Shown here: in pieces, positions 1 through 11,993 of the stretch
Numbering within the stretch: the first letter of the stretch is position 1
Layout: the number at the start of each line of letters is the position of its first letter
Source of the DNA: Patiria miniata
Lineage: Eukaryota; Echinodermata; Asteroidea; Valvatida; Asterinidae
Direction of reading: 5' to 3'
DNA length: 64,000 bases
Assembly (NCBI RefSeq): GCF_015706575.1
Contig: NW_024037060.1
Location: 1,447,983-1,511,982, forward strand
Position numbers and translations under genes: made by a program
Notes under the pieces: model-generated
Databases searched by the model: none
What the model saw: the letters and a program-made list of their open reading frames with translations, nothing else
Told to the model about the DNA's origin: nothing

Positions 1-125
1 CATTCACGCCTTTTGGTCTTGTTATGCGTTGACTGCAATACATCCGCCACCCCGCCTCCAAATGAGCAAATATTGGAATTCGACACCCCAGCCAACCCCC
101 TTTTGGAAAATTCCGGATCCGCCAC
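1..125 (-). mobile_element. hAT-like non-autonomous element end (G-rich family)
   Basis: Read on the minus strand it begins AGTGGCGGATCCGGAATTTT, the typical start of a widespread hAT-type terminal repeat, followed by G-rich sequence. It is clearly related to 48331-48440, sharing TTATGCGTTGACTGCAA and the GATCCGCCAC end. The other end is outside the window. Confidence 0.5.
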
Positions 126-3040
126 TTTGGAAAGATAATATATGACCATGCAATTGTCGTATTACCTGGGTGATATGCAATGCCACGGGACTCCTCTTTG
201 TGATCTTCAAGAAAGAAAACAAAATACAGTGATCATTTTTCTTTTGGTTTTAGTCTTAGTATAAGATACGTACATGTATATACCAATATGTGCCAAACTG
301 TTTCGCCTGGGTCCTTCATATGACCAAATATTTAAATTAACATTTTTTTTTTTCAATATTGGTCCAATACATTTTCACTAATTTATTTTTTTTAGTGACA
401 TTTCCCAATTTTTCCCATTTCCCCATATGCCCATAGTGAAACTCAAAAAAAAAAAAACATCGGCAAATTGTTTTTGTATTGTACAAAATACTTCTATGTA
501 GGGTTGCACTGGGCTGTTTGTCAGCGTTCAATGAAAATTTAACTTTTTGACAGATTTTGACCAGGCAGAAACGTAAAAGTATTGTCCAGGGGAAAATGCA
601 AAAACATAGAAAAGCACCCCTTCAAGGCTGTTACAAACCTTCTACCTCCCCGCCGGCTGGCGGGATGTTGCCTTTGATGGGCGCGTTCAGCAACCCAACC
701 AACAGAAACACACACAGCCAGGTAAAAGCAGACATGTCGTATCGTGGAGAGGGTGGTTTTCTTCAAGTCAGCACGGTATGGAAGATGACTAGCTGATTAT
801 CGTTCGATGAATTCCAACGATGTGAGTGGATTCAGCCTCAAGGGAGACCTTACATAGCATCTACTCGTGCTGCTTGATGCAGATGTCGTGACGTCGTGAC
901 CACGTGATGCAATTAAACCAATAACAGCACGCTGCGTTTATTGGCCATGCGCTCATGGACATTTCGTGTTAAAACAGGTATTTGGCAACTGGAGTTCTGT
1001 GCAATGGATTTTGTAGGCGTTTCATTGGTGGTGCTGCAGAAATAATTATAATAATAATTTGGGAGGCTAATCATCCGTACTCGCAGCTGAGAAGCTGAAT
1101 TGCGAAGGACGCGGCTACAACGTGGTCGATCCACAGGCATGTAAATGAACAATGAAATAATAATTTCATATGTGCATTTTGACATTTTCAGGCTTCAAGC
1201 TACAATTTGGGTTTCTTGACAATTTCCTCTCGGCTATTTTGATGGCAATATTTCTCAGTGAACGACGAAGAAATTGTCTCCAAAATGTCAATAAATCAGC
1301 CTTCAATGTTCTTCCATAATGATCGCATTAATGGGCCAAATGAACAAAAACAAATACACATATAAATGATGATGAACTTGGTGAGTTGATGCGAATAAAG
1401 GTTTAATTAAAATGTTAATTTGTTTAAAACGAAAGCTATTTTTCCAAAATCTATTAAAAAAAGAAGAAGAATGAAATGAGTTTGTACTGGTAAACTTTGC
1501 ATCACCATAATATCGCAACTCTCAGGCATTAAGAACCAATTCTTAATTTAACCCAGGATGTATAAATAATATGAACAATATATTTTACGGATGAAATATA
1601 GGATAAAAAGTGCTTAGAGAAAGACAATTGTGATGAAAATAATTATATTTGTAAATTCCCTATGGGCTATCTAATTTCGCTTGTTTGGTGAAAGTAACAC
1701 GTGTGTTCAGTTGTTTATGACTCTGCCAGCTTCAATTGCATTGAATTACGGTCACGTACATCTATATGCCTATAAATAATCTGTCTGAAAGTGACATGTT
1801 GAACAACCTGGCACGCACGTTCCGCTTAATTGGAAATGCACAATTATTAGTACAAACTAGATGCGGCGGAAACCAGCCTATGCCCTCGGAAAATTGATGA
1901 AATTTTCCCTGGCTACCAGGCTCATCCTCTTGAAGGCTATCTATCGGAGTTTTCCTTTCCTTTTTACGCGCGTTATACGTCATCTTTATCCGCACAAAAA
2001 GAGTCGCATTCCAACAATTCGAAAACAAACACTTCACAGAATGAAAGGTAATTAAATATATACAATTACTTCAGTGAATACACATCTGGTAATTAGGTAA
2101 GATTATCCGTGTGTGTCTGAGGGCATATTTGGTTTCAACGAGCAAGCCGGCACTTCGTCCCCAAGGTCAAGTTAAATTTGTATCAATGTAACAATGTTTA
2201 CAAAGTCCACTAGTCTATTTAAAAAAAAAAACACTGTAAATTATTTTATATTGTATTTTGAAAAGCAAACACACCAGACACATTGAATCGAAAATTGTTC
2301 TTTTATTTGGATATCATTTGATGTCAGATAAATAATAACTTTCACTATTCGGTACCCATTTGCGATTAGTACCCATTCGCGATTAGCGTTGCCCAAAATA
2401 ACATCAGGCATCCTAATGCTGTCACGTCATCAAACCGGAATTTACCTCTATAACAAATTGTACACATTTTTAAACGTTCTTGTATTTTAATATTTCGATA
2501 CGTTCATTTCATTTTATTTTGAATTATGTAACCGTTCTAAACCGAATCAGTATTCTATAGCACATATAAAACTGATGACGTCATCAAACCGGAAGTCCCG
2601 TGTAAATAATATGTAAAATGAAATATATCGATCCCAAGGAATGTGTTGTTTAAATGAAGAAGTTGTTAAATCGGAAAGGGGTTTTAAGATCAATAATTTG
2701 CGTTCCTGTTTTTGCATAACCAATTTTTACAACCGAAAAGGACTATGACCAATGAAAAACTTTCGAGCCCCTATCACCCTGCTGCGTTTGTCACAAAAAC
2801 AAAAACATCAAACCTCTGGTTCATTTTGATGTTGAGACAATAATTATATGCTGTAAAAGTGTGTAATGTGAGGGATGCGGTGCCGTTGAAAAACAACAAG
2901 CCTTGCCAAAAAAATGCAAAGAAGGAAAAGAAAAAAGCCTAGTAAAGCTGGTCCCTGACTTATTGTGTCCATTGAAGAGGTCATCCGAGTCAACGTTGTG
3001 GAAGGGGTGATACTGAAGGAAGTCTAATTCACAAGTTGAC

Positions 3041-3162
3041 GGGGAGTCAGTCAGTCAGTCAGTCAGTCAGTCAGTCAGTCAGTCGGGGAGTCGGGGGAGT
3101 CGGGGAGTCGGGGAGTCAGTCAGTCAGTCGAGAGCCAGTCGGGGAGTCAGTCAGTCAGTCAG
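3041..3162 (+). repeat. AGTC tetranucleotide satellite with GGGGAGTC interruptions
   Basis: Runs of AGTC are mixed with GGGGAGTC units. The left flank GTCTAATTCACAAGT (from 3022) recurs inverted next to the satellite at 28622-28945, so the two blocks are related copies in opposite orientation, not independent microsatellites. Confidence 0.9.
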
Positions 3163-3258
3163 CAAAGAGGACTGTATGCTGGCCTTCTAGGCCCACCAAT
3201 AATCCACATTAACAATTTTTGTGTCGGGCTACCGTCATCATCATTCTCCCAATCCATC

Positions 3259-3457
3259 ATGGGGACTTTGGGCCGCCCGGACGTACCGAGCGATCAGATG
3301 CAGACTGCCACAGCTGTTGCGCTCGTGTCTTGTGGCCAACTTCTAGCTGGCGCAACCAGGGTTTGCGAGGTCGGCCCTGGGTCTCTTCCAGGCAGTGTTA
3401 GGGATACCATAGTAGTGAGTGCATTTCTACTGATCTTCCTGCCAGTAATTATTACAG
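3259..3457 (+). CDS. Possible orphan coding exon with one membrane segment
   Basis: This block is visibly GC-richer than its surroundings. From ATG 3259 it reads MGTLGRPDVPSDQMQTATAV and ends with VVSAFLLIFLPVIITG, a likely transmembrane helix, right at a CAG/GTATGC donor-like border (3457/3458). No family was recognised. No partner exon was found; a short open segment at 3639-3713 ending CAG/GTATTA is a weak candidate but belongs to no known family either. It could be a pseudogene or a transposon relic. Confidence 0.25.
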
Positions 3458-4284
3458 GTATGCGAACGAAGTGTTCATGGGCACTGGCTTTCATAAGCTT
3501 TCATGCCAGGAAAAACACTGGCAAGGATTACGTATGGTAATTTGAAAAAGTGTTTGTTAATCAATAATGACCTTGTCTGAACGACTTCATGATCAATGAA
3601 AGATTAAGTATAGAAAGTGATATTGGAATCGCACATTAATGCGCGTCTTGCATCAAAGAGTTCTGACGGATACTTTAGCACAAGATGATGAAGAATTCCC
3701 TAGAATTGCTCAGGTATTAAAAATGGCGGGGGGAGGGTTTCGGGTATGGACTTTTCTCTATCTTTTTGTCCGTTTTCTCGCTTGTATTATATTAATTACA
3801 ATTTCGGAGTTTACTTTGGAAATAAACTCTCTCCATGCACTTTTCAAAATTGTAAGTATTTTATATTTTAACAGAAATGTGATTAACAGAAATGTGTTGC
3901 TGCTAATTCAACTGTAACTGGCTTCAGTTTGTGACCGATGAAGAAACAGAAAAACTAAAACTTTGACGAGGGGATTGAAAAAGAAAGTATGACAGTGACG
4001 TGACTGGGGTCCAATTTGCGTTTTCTGGAGTGGGAAACTCAAGGGTTTTTGCCAATTAATAAAAACACCCTTCTCTTAACCTCCTCTGAATTCTGAGCTG
4101 GTGAGGAACGCACGTAAGGCACATGCCTCTAGTGGGACGTGTGTGCACTTTTCCCTTAGATACACCACTACCGAAGCCCGTGATCTACATATATGTCCAA
4201 ATGATTACATTGTTTTGGTATAAGTATAACTACCAAAATATAACAAGCCTACTGAAAAGGGCCCACGAAACGAATGTTACCGGT

Positions 4285-4370
4285 GAACATATTTTGTGCA
4301 TTTTTCTACTCCTCTTAAATTGATGAAATTATTTGCCATCCATTTTTTGGAGTTATTTTGTATTGAAACA
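4285..4370 (+). repeat. Interspersed repeat fragment, partner at 45107-45205
   Basis: Shares ACATTTTGTGC-like, CTACTCCTCTTAAAT and TTTGACATCC/TTTGCCATCC blocks in order with 45107-45205. Both may be fragments of one longer degenerate element. Confidence 0.6.
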
Positions 4371-4377
4371 GTCATGT

Positions 4378-5565
4378 GGTTGCTAGGCATTATCTTCTGG
4401 CATTGTTAGGCAAAGCTAATCCGATGAGACGCTACAATAGAGCAGTGAAATCCATGCGCCCCCCAAAAAAAATATGGCATTTTGAACGTTATGTTACTCA
4501 GAAATATGCTCAGTGTGATTGAAATGTTAAATTATTACGGAAGACGACATTCTAAACTTCATGTCAGAGAAAAAAAAATCTCGGTCATCGATGCCGAAAC
4601 GTCAATACTGGTTACTGGTAAAGCAGACCTTCAAGTCTGGAAGAAATCGTTCGAAAACTTCCCCAAATGCATGTATTAACCTCAATTTCTAGGAATCTGT
4701 CCAAGTTGTTAATTCACGAGTAGTTCAACACTTATATCATCTAAGAATATTCCGAATTTCAGCTTAATCTGTTGTTGCAAATGCTAGTATACCAACTAGA
4801 ACCATTTCCATGGAAAATTTCGACGAGGATTTTCTGTTGACACAACCGACCTGCATTGCTCAGCAAAGCTCCATAGGCGCTACGGTTGACCGGGTATGGT
4901 AGATTAGCATATTCATTAGCGTCACTCGGCGTGTTTTGGCGTGGGTCTTAGTATCGACCAATGGCAGCCATATGGTTGCTACGGCAAAGCGTCGGTCGTT
5001 GTCAGAGAAAGCTAATCCGATTACGTACTAAGACACTGTAACAGAGCATTGAAATTCGTGAACCCCCCAAAACATGGCCTTTTTGAACGTCGTGTTTCTC
5101 AGAAAATATGCTCGGTATGAATGAAATGTTACATTCTAAATGAAGAAGAAATTCTTAGCTTCACGTCAATACTGGTTACTGTTATAGCTGACCTTCAAGT
5201 CTGGAAGAAATCGTTCGAAAACTTTCCCAAATGTATGTAATTACATAAATTCTAGGAAGTTACCGAAGTTTTTATATCACGAGGAGTTGAACACTTATAT
5301 CATCTAAGCAATTCCGAATTTCAGCTTAATCTGTTATTGCGGACACTAGTGTTAAACTTTGAACCATCTCTAAAGAAAATTTCGAAGACGATCAAAAATT
5401 AATTGCCGACCCAACCCATGTGCATTGTTCGCAAAGCGCCGTAGGCGCTACGGCTGACCGATTTCGGCCCGGCACGGCTCACAATGATGATGGGCATATT
5501 AGCATATTCATTAGCGTCACTCGGCGTGACGTGGCGTAGGTCTTGGTATCGACAAATGGAAGCCG
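4378..5565. repeat. Direct tandem duplication, two units of about 0.6 kb
   Basis: Unit 1 (about 4378-4974) and unit 2 (about 4975-5565) share the same blocks in the same order: AAAGCTAATCCGAT, GAACGT..GT..CTCAGAAA, ACCTTCAAGTCTGGAAGAAA, TAGGCGCTACGG and GCATATTCATTAGCGTCACT. The copies differ by scattered changes and short indels, so the duplication is not recent. No coding potential is seen. Confidence 0.85.
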
Positions 5566-8500
5566 GCAAAAAGGGTGATATTTGTTAATTAACAACTCGT
5601 GAAGGAGGCTTTTATGCAATGGTTTACTGCACACCGTAATGGATAAGAACCTCATTAATATTTGTGTCTTGAAAATATTGACAGATATTGCAAACGCTAG
5701 TCTACCAACTTCCAAAAGTGCACGTAAAAAAAGCCCTTTCTACTTTTGCTGTATTGTTAATAACATCAGTATTACGTAGCCCTTTGAGAGAAGATCTAAA
5801 TCGAATGAAAGTTTTTTCCATGCTCTATCTACTACCCGAAAAAAAATCCGAATTTGACATTTTGACCCATTGTTTTTCACCCTAACGACCTTCTTCCGCG
5901 CACCCGACGCTTGTACTTATCCATATTATTCGTTGTTTATTTACATTGCTTTTTTGGGGGGGAGGGGTGCAACTCGAAAATAGGGTACGCTTAAGAAGAC
6001 TCAGTTCCTGAAGTAGGGCACTAAATTTTTAACAATACCAACGCTGCGGCTGCTCCTTTTAGTCCCATAAGTTCTGAGAAGGTAAGAGATTCAGGGGGAG
6101 GGGCGGGGGTATAAGCCTCAAGTGGAAGAGCCTCATTTTTCAGGTACACCTCAGGGGAAGCACTTGGTATATTTAATTGCCATTGTTGGCATTGGCTTTT
6201 CTTCATTAACAAACTATTTAAAAAACAATACTTTTCTGTTTTAAATATGTTATTACGATGGCGAAAAATCAACCAAAAGCCGTTAAACATCCATTTCGAG
6301 TGTGAAACCGGAAAAAAATGTAATATTCATGCTTTTTACCTATAGCGACATGAAAGTTATTCACTTTTGAATGAGACATGGTAGTCCACCAATGTTTAAT
6401 TATTGAATTATGTTTTTAACAAAATTTGAATTATTTGCGGCTTGACAATGACTTGGCTCTTGGAGGGCGGGTTCATTTACACGCAAAACAAAAACGTCCT
6501 TTTGCGAGGGCTGCAGACGCCTGAAATCAGAAACAAAGCTGTTTTTCCTGAACACAGTATTAAAACAAACACATTCAAAGTTTGTTAGGGAAAAAATTAA
6601 GAGCACGGGGACACTTCTTTAACTCGGTCATTATTTTGTACGTGAATATCTTCTCTCGCGCCCTATTCGTTTTGTTTCAATCAACATTTTTAATGAATGA
6701 GTCACATTCTACCTTAGGAAGTACAATTATTTAATTAAGAGGACTTTACCAGTGCAGTCAAATAATTACAAGGCTTTGCAGATTATCATGCATGAATATA
6801 GCCGACGCCAAGTGAAGATCTCAGGGATCCAAAGCGTTTGGATGATGTACCAGCAGGTTTCTCCCCTGAAATGATAAGGGAACTAATTACTGCATTGGAT
6901 TCTCTTTCAACCTCGGTACCTCGGTATTTCTCCTTGCATTCTATAAGGTGGTAACAGTGCAGACAAGAGGATTGAAGAACAGGGGGGGGGGGGGGTTCAC
7001 TTGTGCGGAGCCGGGGGTGGGGGAACAAGATTGTCTGAGTAATTTTGGAACTGTTAAATTTTCTGAAATTTTGACAAAACCACCGGAAAGGTGTCTTGAA
7101 ATATTATGTACTATCAGATCCGTGCCCTGTATACGGCTTCGTTTACAGTTGAACAGCGCCCCAAGTGTCAAATAATCATAGCTGCCTCTGGACAAAGTTA
7201 CGGCGACGCTTATGCCATGGGATTTGGAAGAGTTCGGGGTGATTCGAAGGAACGGACAAGGGTGTAAATCCCTTGGAGATTCCCCCAACTTTTTGAGGGT
7301 AAGGGTGGGTCATTGGATCATCCCCAACAAGTAGTGAATATTAAAAAAAAAAAAAAAAACAGAAAGAAATTGTAGCCAATTAAAAAAATCGACAGGAAAA
7401 TATCAACTACTATACTGTATACTCATAAAGTCGGTAAATGAGGTAAAATGCTCATAAACAGCAATAGCACTCATGTCGCTGATCTGTCTTCATGCAGTGC
7501 TACGTAGAGTGACGGATGGTGTTCAGCCCCCCTCCCTCTCGCTAACCGCTTTTTGAAGTTTGGTACGTAGGGATGGTTTTAGAATTTTAGGGGGAGTTAC
7601 TCCCCCCAGTCGTCGGCACGGATTTACGGGGACGGATATCGAAACGAATATACAGTGCTATACATATCATGGACTCTCCAAGAACCTAACTATACCATAG
7701 GCCTGCTTTTCTTAAACAGCTTCTTAAACTGAGCACCGTGACAGCTCAAATTAAATTTCATCTTCTATTCTAAGACTTTTGACGAATTTGTTTGGGGGGA
7801 AATCCATGATTTTCGTGGTAGTCAATCGAAAAATTTAATTTAGTCCATCGAATTTAATAATGAAAAAAAGACTGAATACGCAGAGTTTCTCTTTATTCTG
7901 CCTTGAATAAGGGTAAATTTAACCAGCATTGGGTACTAGTAGAATGGTAATAACAACAATAAAACGAAAAGACGAAAACAAAATCAAAGTTTGAAAGCTC
8001 TCCATCTTATTATGGTTCATCATCGGTATACCTCTTACCCTTTCCTGCCTTTGGACTATCTGCTGAACGAAAAAAATAAATAAATGCACGTAAATAGAAC
8101 AAACTGAGGAATTCTGATCTTAATACTGAATAAAAATACCAATCCCGTTTGCTTGAAAAGTCAGATTCAGGGATTCATCGGTGAAAGTACATATACATTT
8201 GTATACATTTAAGGGGAGAAACCCAACAGGTCTTTATCAACCGGGCTCTCGACGAATATGAATGTGTTAACTGTTTTAAAGGTATTTATATTGAAGGTAA
8301 AACTATGCCCGAAAATACTGTTTTTGAAAAAAAACCTGTGCAAATGTAGTAAGGCGCCCTCTTGTGGTCGACGTGGGGGACGATCCAATAGCCAATCCCC
8401 TGGTCAAAACAAAGAGGGGGAGGGGGATATATATCCCGCATCTCCACCCCCGGGATTTACGCCCCCGATAGCATGTTATACGCTCTCATCTAGCGTCAGG

Positions 8501-9956
8501 TTTTGGTCACCAAGTTTAGAACTGTATATGTGCACGCACCAAGGGAAGTATTTTGGTTTAGCCCGAAATTTTCAATTGGAAAACAAAAGCAAGATATACA
8601 AAGGGGTTTGTAGTACTGAATATAATAAAACACTGTAAAATGGCACGTACACTGCACAATATTGTTCTCAGGAAAAATTGATATCCTCATTTTCGATTAT
8701 TTAGTATGAACACAGCAATCAAATATATTTCGATGGCAGGGTATAGACGGAATGGCATTTCAAATCGGATGCCTTTTAAAGAAGTGTTATGATTACGTTC
8801 GTTTGCTCCATTATGTCTTGGTCAAAAATTAGCTCTCGGACATAATTGGTCTTTATTGCAAAAAAGTAGCTAATGAAATTGGCTTTCCAGTCATTATTAT
8901 GTTTGATGCTACATATTTTTTTCCAATATGAAATATAATTTTGGGGGTTTGGGTTCCGCTTTTTTTTGTTGACTCGCCCTGTACAAGCCTCGCCAAATAA
9001 CCCATTAGCCGATTTTATGTTTACAGACACAATAGGAGGGCGCTGTTTGATTTGGGTACAGAAATGAGACAAACGTTTGGATTTACTAAAAGCAAATAGC
9101 GCCCTCAAATTGTGTCAGCCGTACCTCGAATAGGCTATACGTGTATATATAATGAGTATGCATACCTCGATACACAGTATTTTGTACACTGTACAATTGT
9201 AAATTGATGAAGCACGCATCCACGTTTTGTTGCCATAAACTGCATGAAATTAATAATAATACATGTAGTAACATATAGGTTTCGGTTTCATTTCATGTGT
9301 GAAATTTGTCGTGACGGAGAATCGGACGAATTTGTTAACATTATACCACTTAGGGGATGTGATTAGCTAACCACTCACTTTTGATTCAAACTATCACAAC
9401 TATGTGACAGGATATGTCTTGTTACCTCCTCTATGGATGGCAATGAGGCTATGAGTAACTTCGTGACTAAAAAACCCCAAAAGAGATCATTGAGTATATA
9501 TTTGTTTATTTAGAACTCTAAAATGAACACTTGCATAATGCAACCCCCAATTAATAAGATCATCATTATCAAGGCACATCAGTCCGAAGAACAGGTTACT
9601 GTAAGTCGGTCAAATAGAAAAAAAGCCACCCTTTTCTCAAAGAACAAAATACACCAACGAGCGACACATACTACTTTGTGCAAAAGATTAGGGAACATTG
9701 TTTATTGCATTCAATTTAATCAACATATTTTTAAAAAATTAAATTTTTGAAATTGACTAAATGATTATTGCATCACATCTTAAAACCACACTCTCACTTC
9801 ATATCATGCAAAAGAGGAAGCTAACGAAGGACATGTTATCCACTGCTTGCCACTGAAAGCAAAAAGTTGATAGTTTTTTTCTTAACAAGACAGCAATTTT
9901 TTTGGCAATTGAACAGAAATTCATGTTGTGAAACAGGAATTCTACGATCTCTATGA

Positions 9957-10094
9957 TTTTGGTTTAAATATCGCATGAACTATCGAGGACGAAAAGAATC
10001 TGGATTTCATGGGAACAACACTGCATTTTGGTTTAAATATCACATGAACTATCGAGGACGAAAGCAATCTGGATTTCATGGGAACAACACTGCA
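9957..10094. repeat. 69-bp tandem repeat, two copies
   Basis: Two nearly identical 69-bp units (starting 9957 and 10026) sharing GAACTATCGAGGACGAAA and GGATTTCATGGGAACAACAC. The unit is a multiple of three and stays open in one frame, but I see no protein similarity. Confidence 0.9.
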
Positions 10095-10724
10095 TTATCA
10101 CTGGTCGACAAATGTAGAATTAAATATACTTTAAAGATAATACAGAATCAACAACTACTGTACACCCTGAGACGTAACATGCAGAAACATTATTGCCATC
10201 TAAACGACTTTACACACTGTCATAGAAAGACGGCTGGGTTTGTGAACGTGTATATAGCCCCATATCTAAGTACATGTCACTAAAACAAATCAATACGTAT
10301 GCAGACGATGGAAACACTTTTGGCCAGTCAAAATATTTGCGGGATTGAAAGTAACAAATGCAAAATATTTCGACCGATTTGACGACAGAATGTGAAATGT
10401 GGAGGCCTACTATTTATTTGTCGATTATCGGATTAAAACGAGAAACGAAGGTTTAATTAATTTAAAAAGGAATCGATTGAACATTGTTCGACTTTTCAAA
10501 TGAATAAACAGTGCAAAACTCACGAGTGTTCGTGCAAATTGATTCTTTGGCATATTAAGTTAAGTGTAAACTTTTTGAAAACTCTTGAAAGCTCTTGAAA
10601 ACCTCTTGCCCTCCCCCTTATGTCATGATACTAGTAAAATGGGCCGAACATTTTAAATGTATTCTTGAATTGTATTAGAATGTAGGAGAAAGTATGGTAG
10701 ATTTTCAAAATGTTGGGGGCATTC

Positions 10725-11092
10725 CAGGCGCGGTTCTAGAACCAATATTTTTGGGGGGCTAGCACGGTGGATCCAGAATTTTTTCAGGGAGGCGTGCTGA
10801 AATGTAGGCCTCCGAAAATCAATAGGTGGGGGGGGGGGGGGGGGGGGGGGGGCTCATGCCATATTTTCAATGGGGAGCGCCAATTAAAATCCTAAAATCA
10901 TTCACACTATATTAACTAGTGCACCCTTGTCACGGCTATTTCTTCTTTAGGGGGAGACCGTTCGCATGTACATCACAATCCTTCTTTTTGCTAATGCAAT
11001 TTTTTTTTAACGGAATTTATTTTGGGGGGGCTAGACAAAATTTTGGGGGGGCTACAGCCCCCCCCCCTAGCCCCCCCGTAGAACCGCGCCTG
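10725..11092. mobile_element. hAT-like MITE with poly-G tracts and 8-bp target duplication
   Basis: Perfect terminal inverted repeats CAGGCGCGGTTCTA (10725-10738) and TAGAACCGCGCCTG (11079-11092) bound 368 bp. The flanks are a perfect 8-bp duplication GGGCATTC (10717-10724 and 11093-11100), typical of hAT insertion. Inside are a run of 25 G (10828-10852) and shorter G/C runs; no transposase. Confidence 0.85.
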
Positions 11093-11993
11093 GGGCATTC
11101 CCCAGACCCTTAGCAGGGCGTGTCTTATACTCACCCCCCTCCTTTATATCAACACCCCCATGCATGTTTCCTAAATTTAGATAATAAGAATTCACCTTTC
11201 TTCTTTACACTATACGTATATACAGAAAAAATAGTCGGTAAACTTTATGTAAAAAAAATCGTGCTTTAACACGGGTGGTGAGCTGTGTTTTTTTCAATCT
11301 TTGCGTACGGAATGTGCATGCATTCGCTATCCAACAAGGCGAGTGCTGGAGTAGTGAATAGTGTTCGTTGTTTTTGCAGTGTGCACAGCAATGTGACTAA
11401 CGGCACTCTAATTGAAGTTACCAAACAAAATTTTACCAAAGTATTTGGTCTCTCAATTTTTGATAAAGCCTTTTGACATTTGATTTGTCTGTACTGTGAC
11501 AATTTTGTAATCTTATTCACAGTGGAATATCTTTTATCGAGTCTGTGGTAGGCCGGTATAGGTTGAATGGGGCCCAGTGCCCAGGACAAATAATTGGAGG
11601 ATCTCCAGCAACTCAACAGTCTCATAACCGAGCATTCATGACATAAATGTCAGTAAATTATCTATTTTCCAATAAACCACTCATTTCATTATTTAATGCA
11701 GGTCAGATTAAAACTGAAAGTTCCAGAGCGTCATATTTTTTGGTCCAGATAATATGTTTTCGGAATGCAGCCATTTTCCCCTTCTGATATTTAAAAGCTG
11801 GTCGAAATGTTGTAACCATTTTGTTGGGGCCCGTAACCTATCGTGAGGCTCGATTGGCCCAGTGGGCCCATCCATTTATCTGCTACCAGCCTACAGTAAA
11901 AACAAACGGTGGATTTTTCCGTAAACTGTTAGAAATTTTTCTGTGTCAATCAAGAGCCACGAAGGCCTGAATTGAAAACAACGAGGCACAGTA

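Larger units (their letters stand above)
1..11993. other. Gene-poor region left of SPMIP4
   Basis: AT-rich DNA with frequent stops in all frames. Apart from the repeats listed separately and one doubtful exon at 3259-3457 I see no coding region. A short direct repeat (GTCATCAAACCGGAA, 2426-2440 and 2580-2594) includes a palindromic CRE-like GATGACGTCATC in its second copy. Poly-G/poly-C tracts and A-runs are frequent. Confidence 0.6.

Noticed and set aside
4568..4612. GCCGAAACGTC resembling the 3' half of a hammerhead motif
   Set aside because: No CUGANGA core or matching stem upstream.
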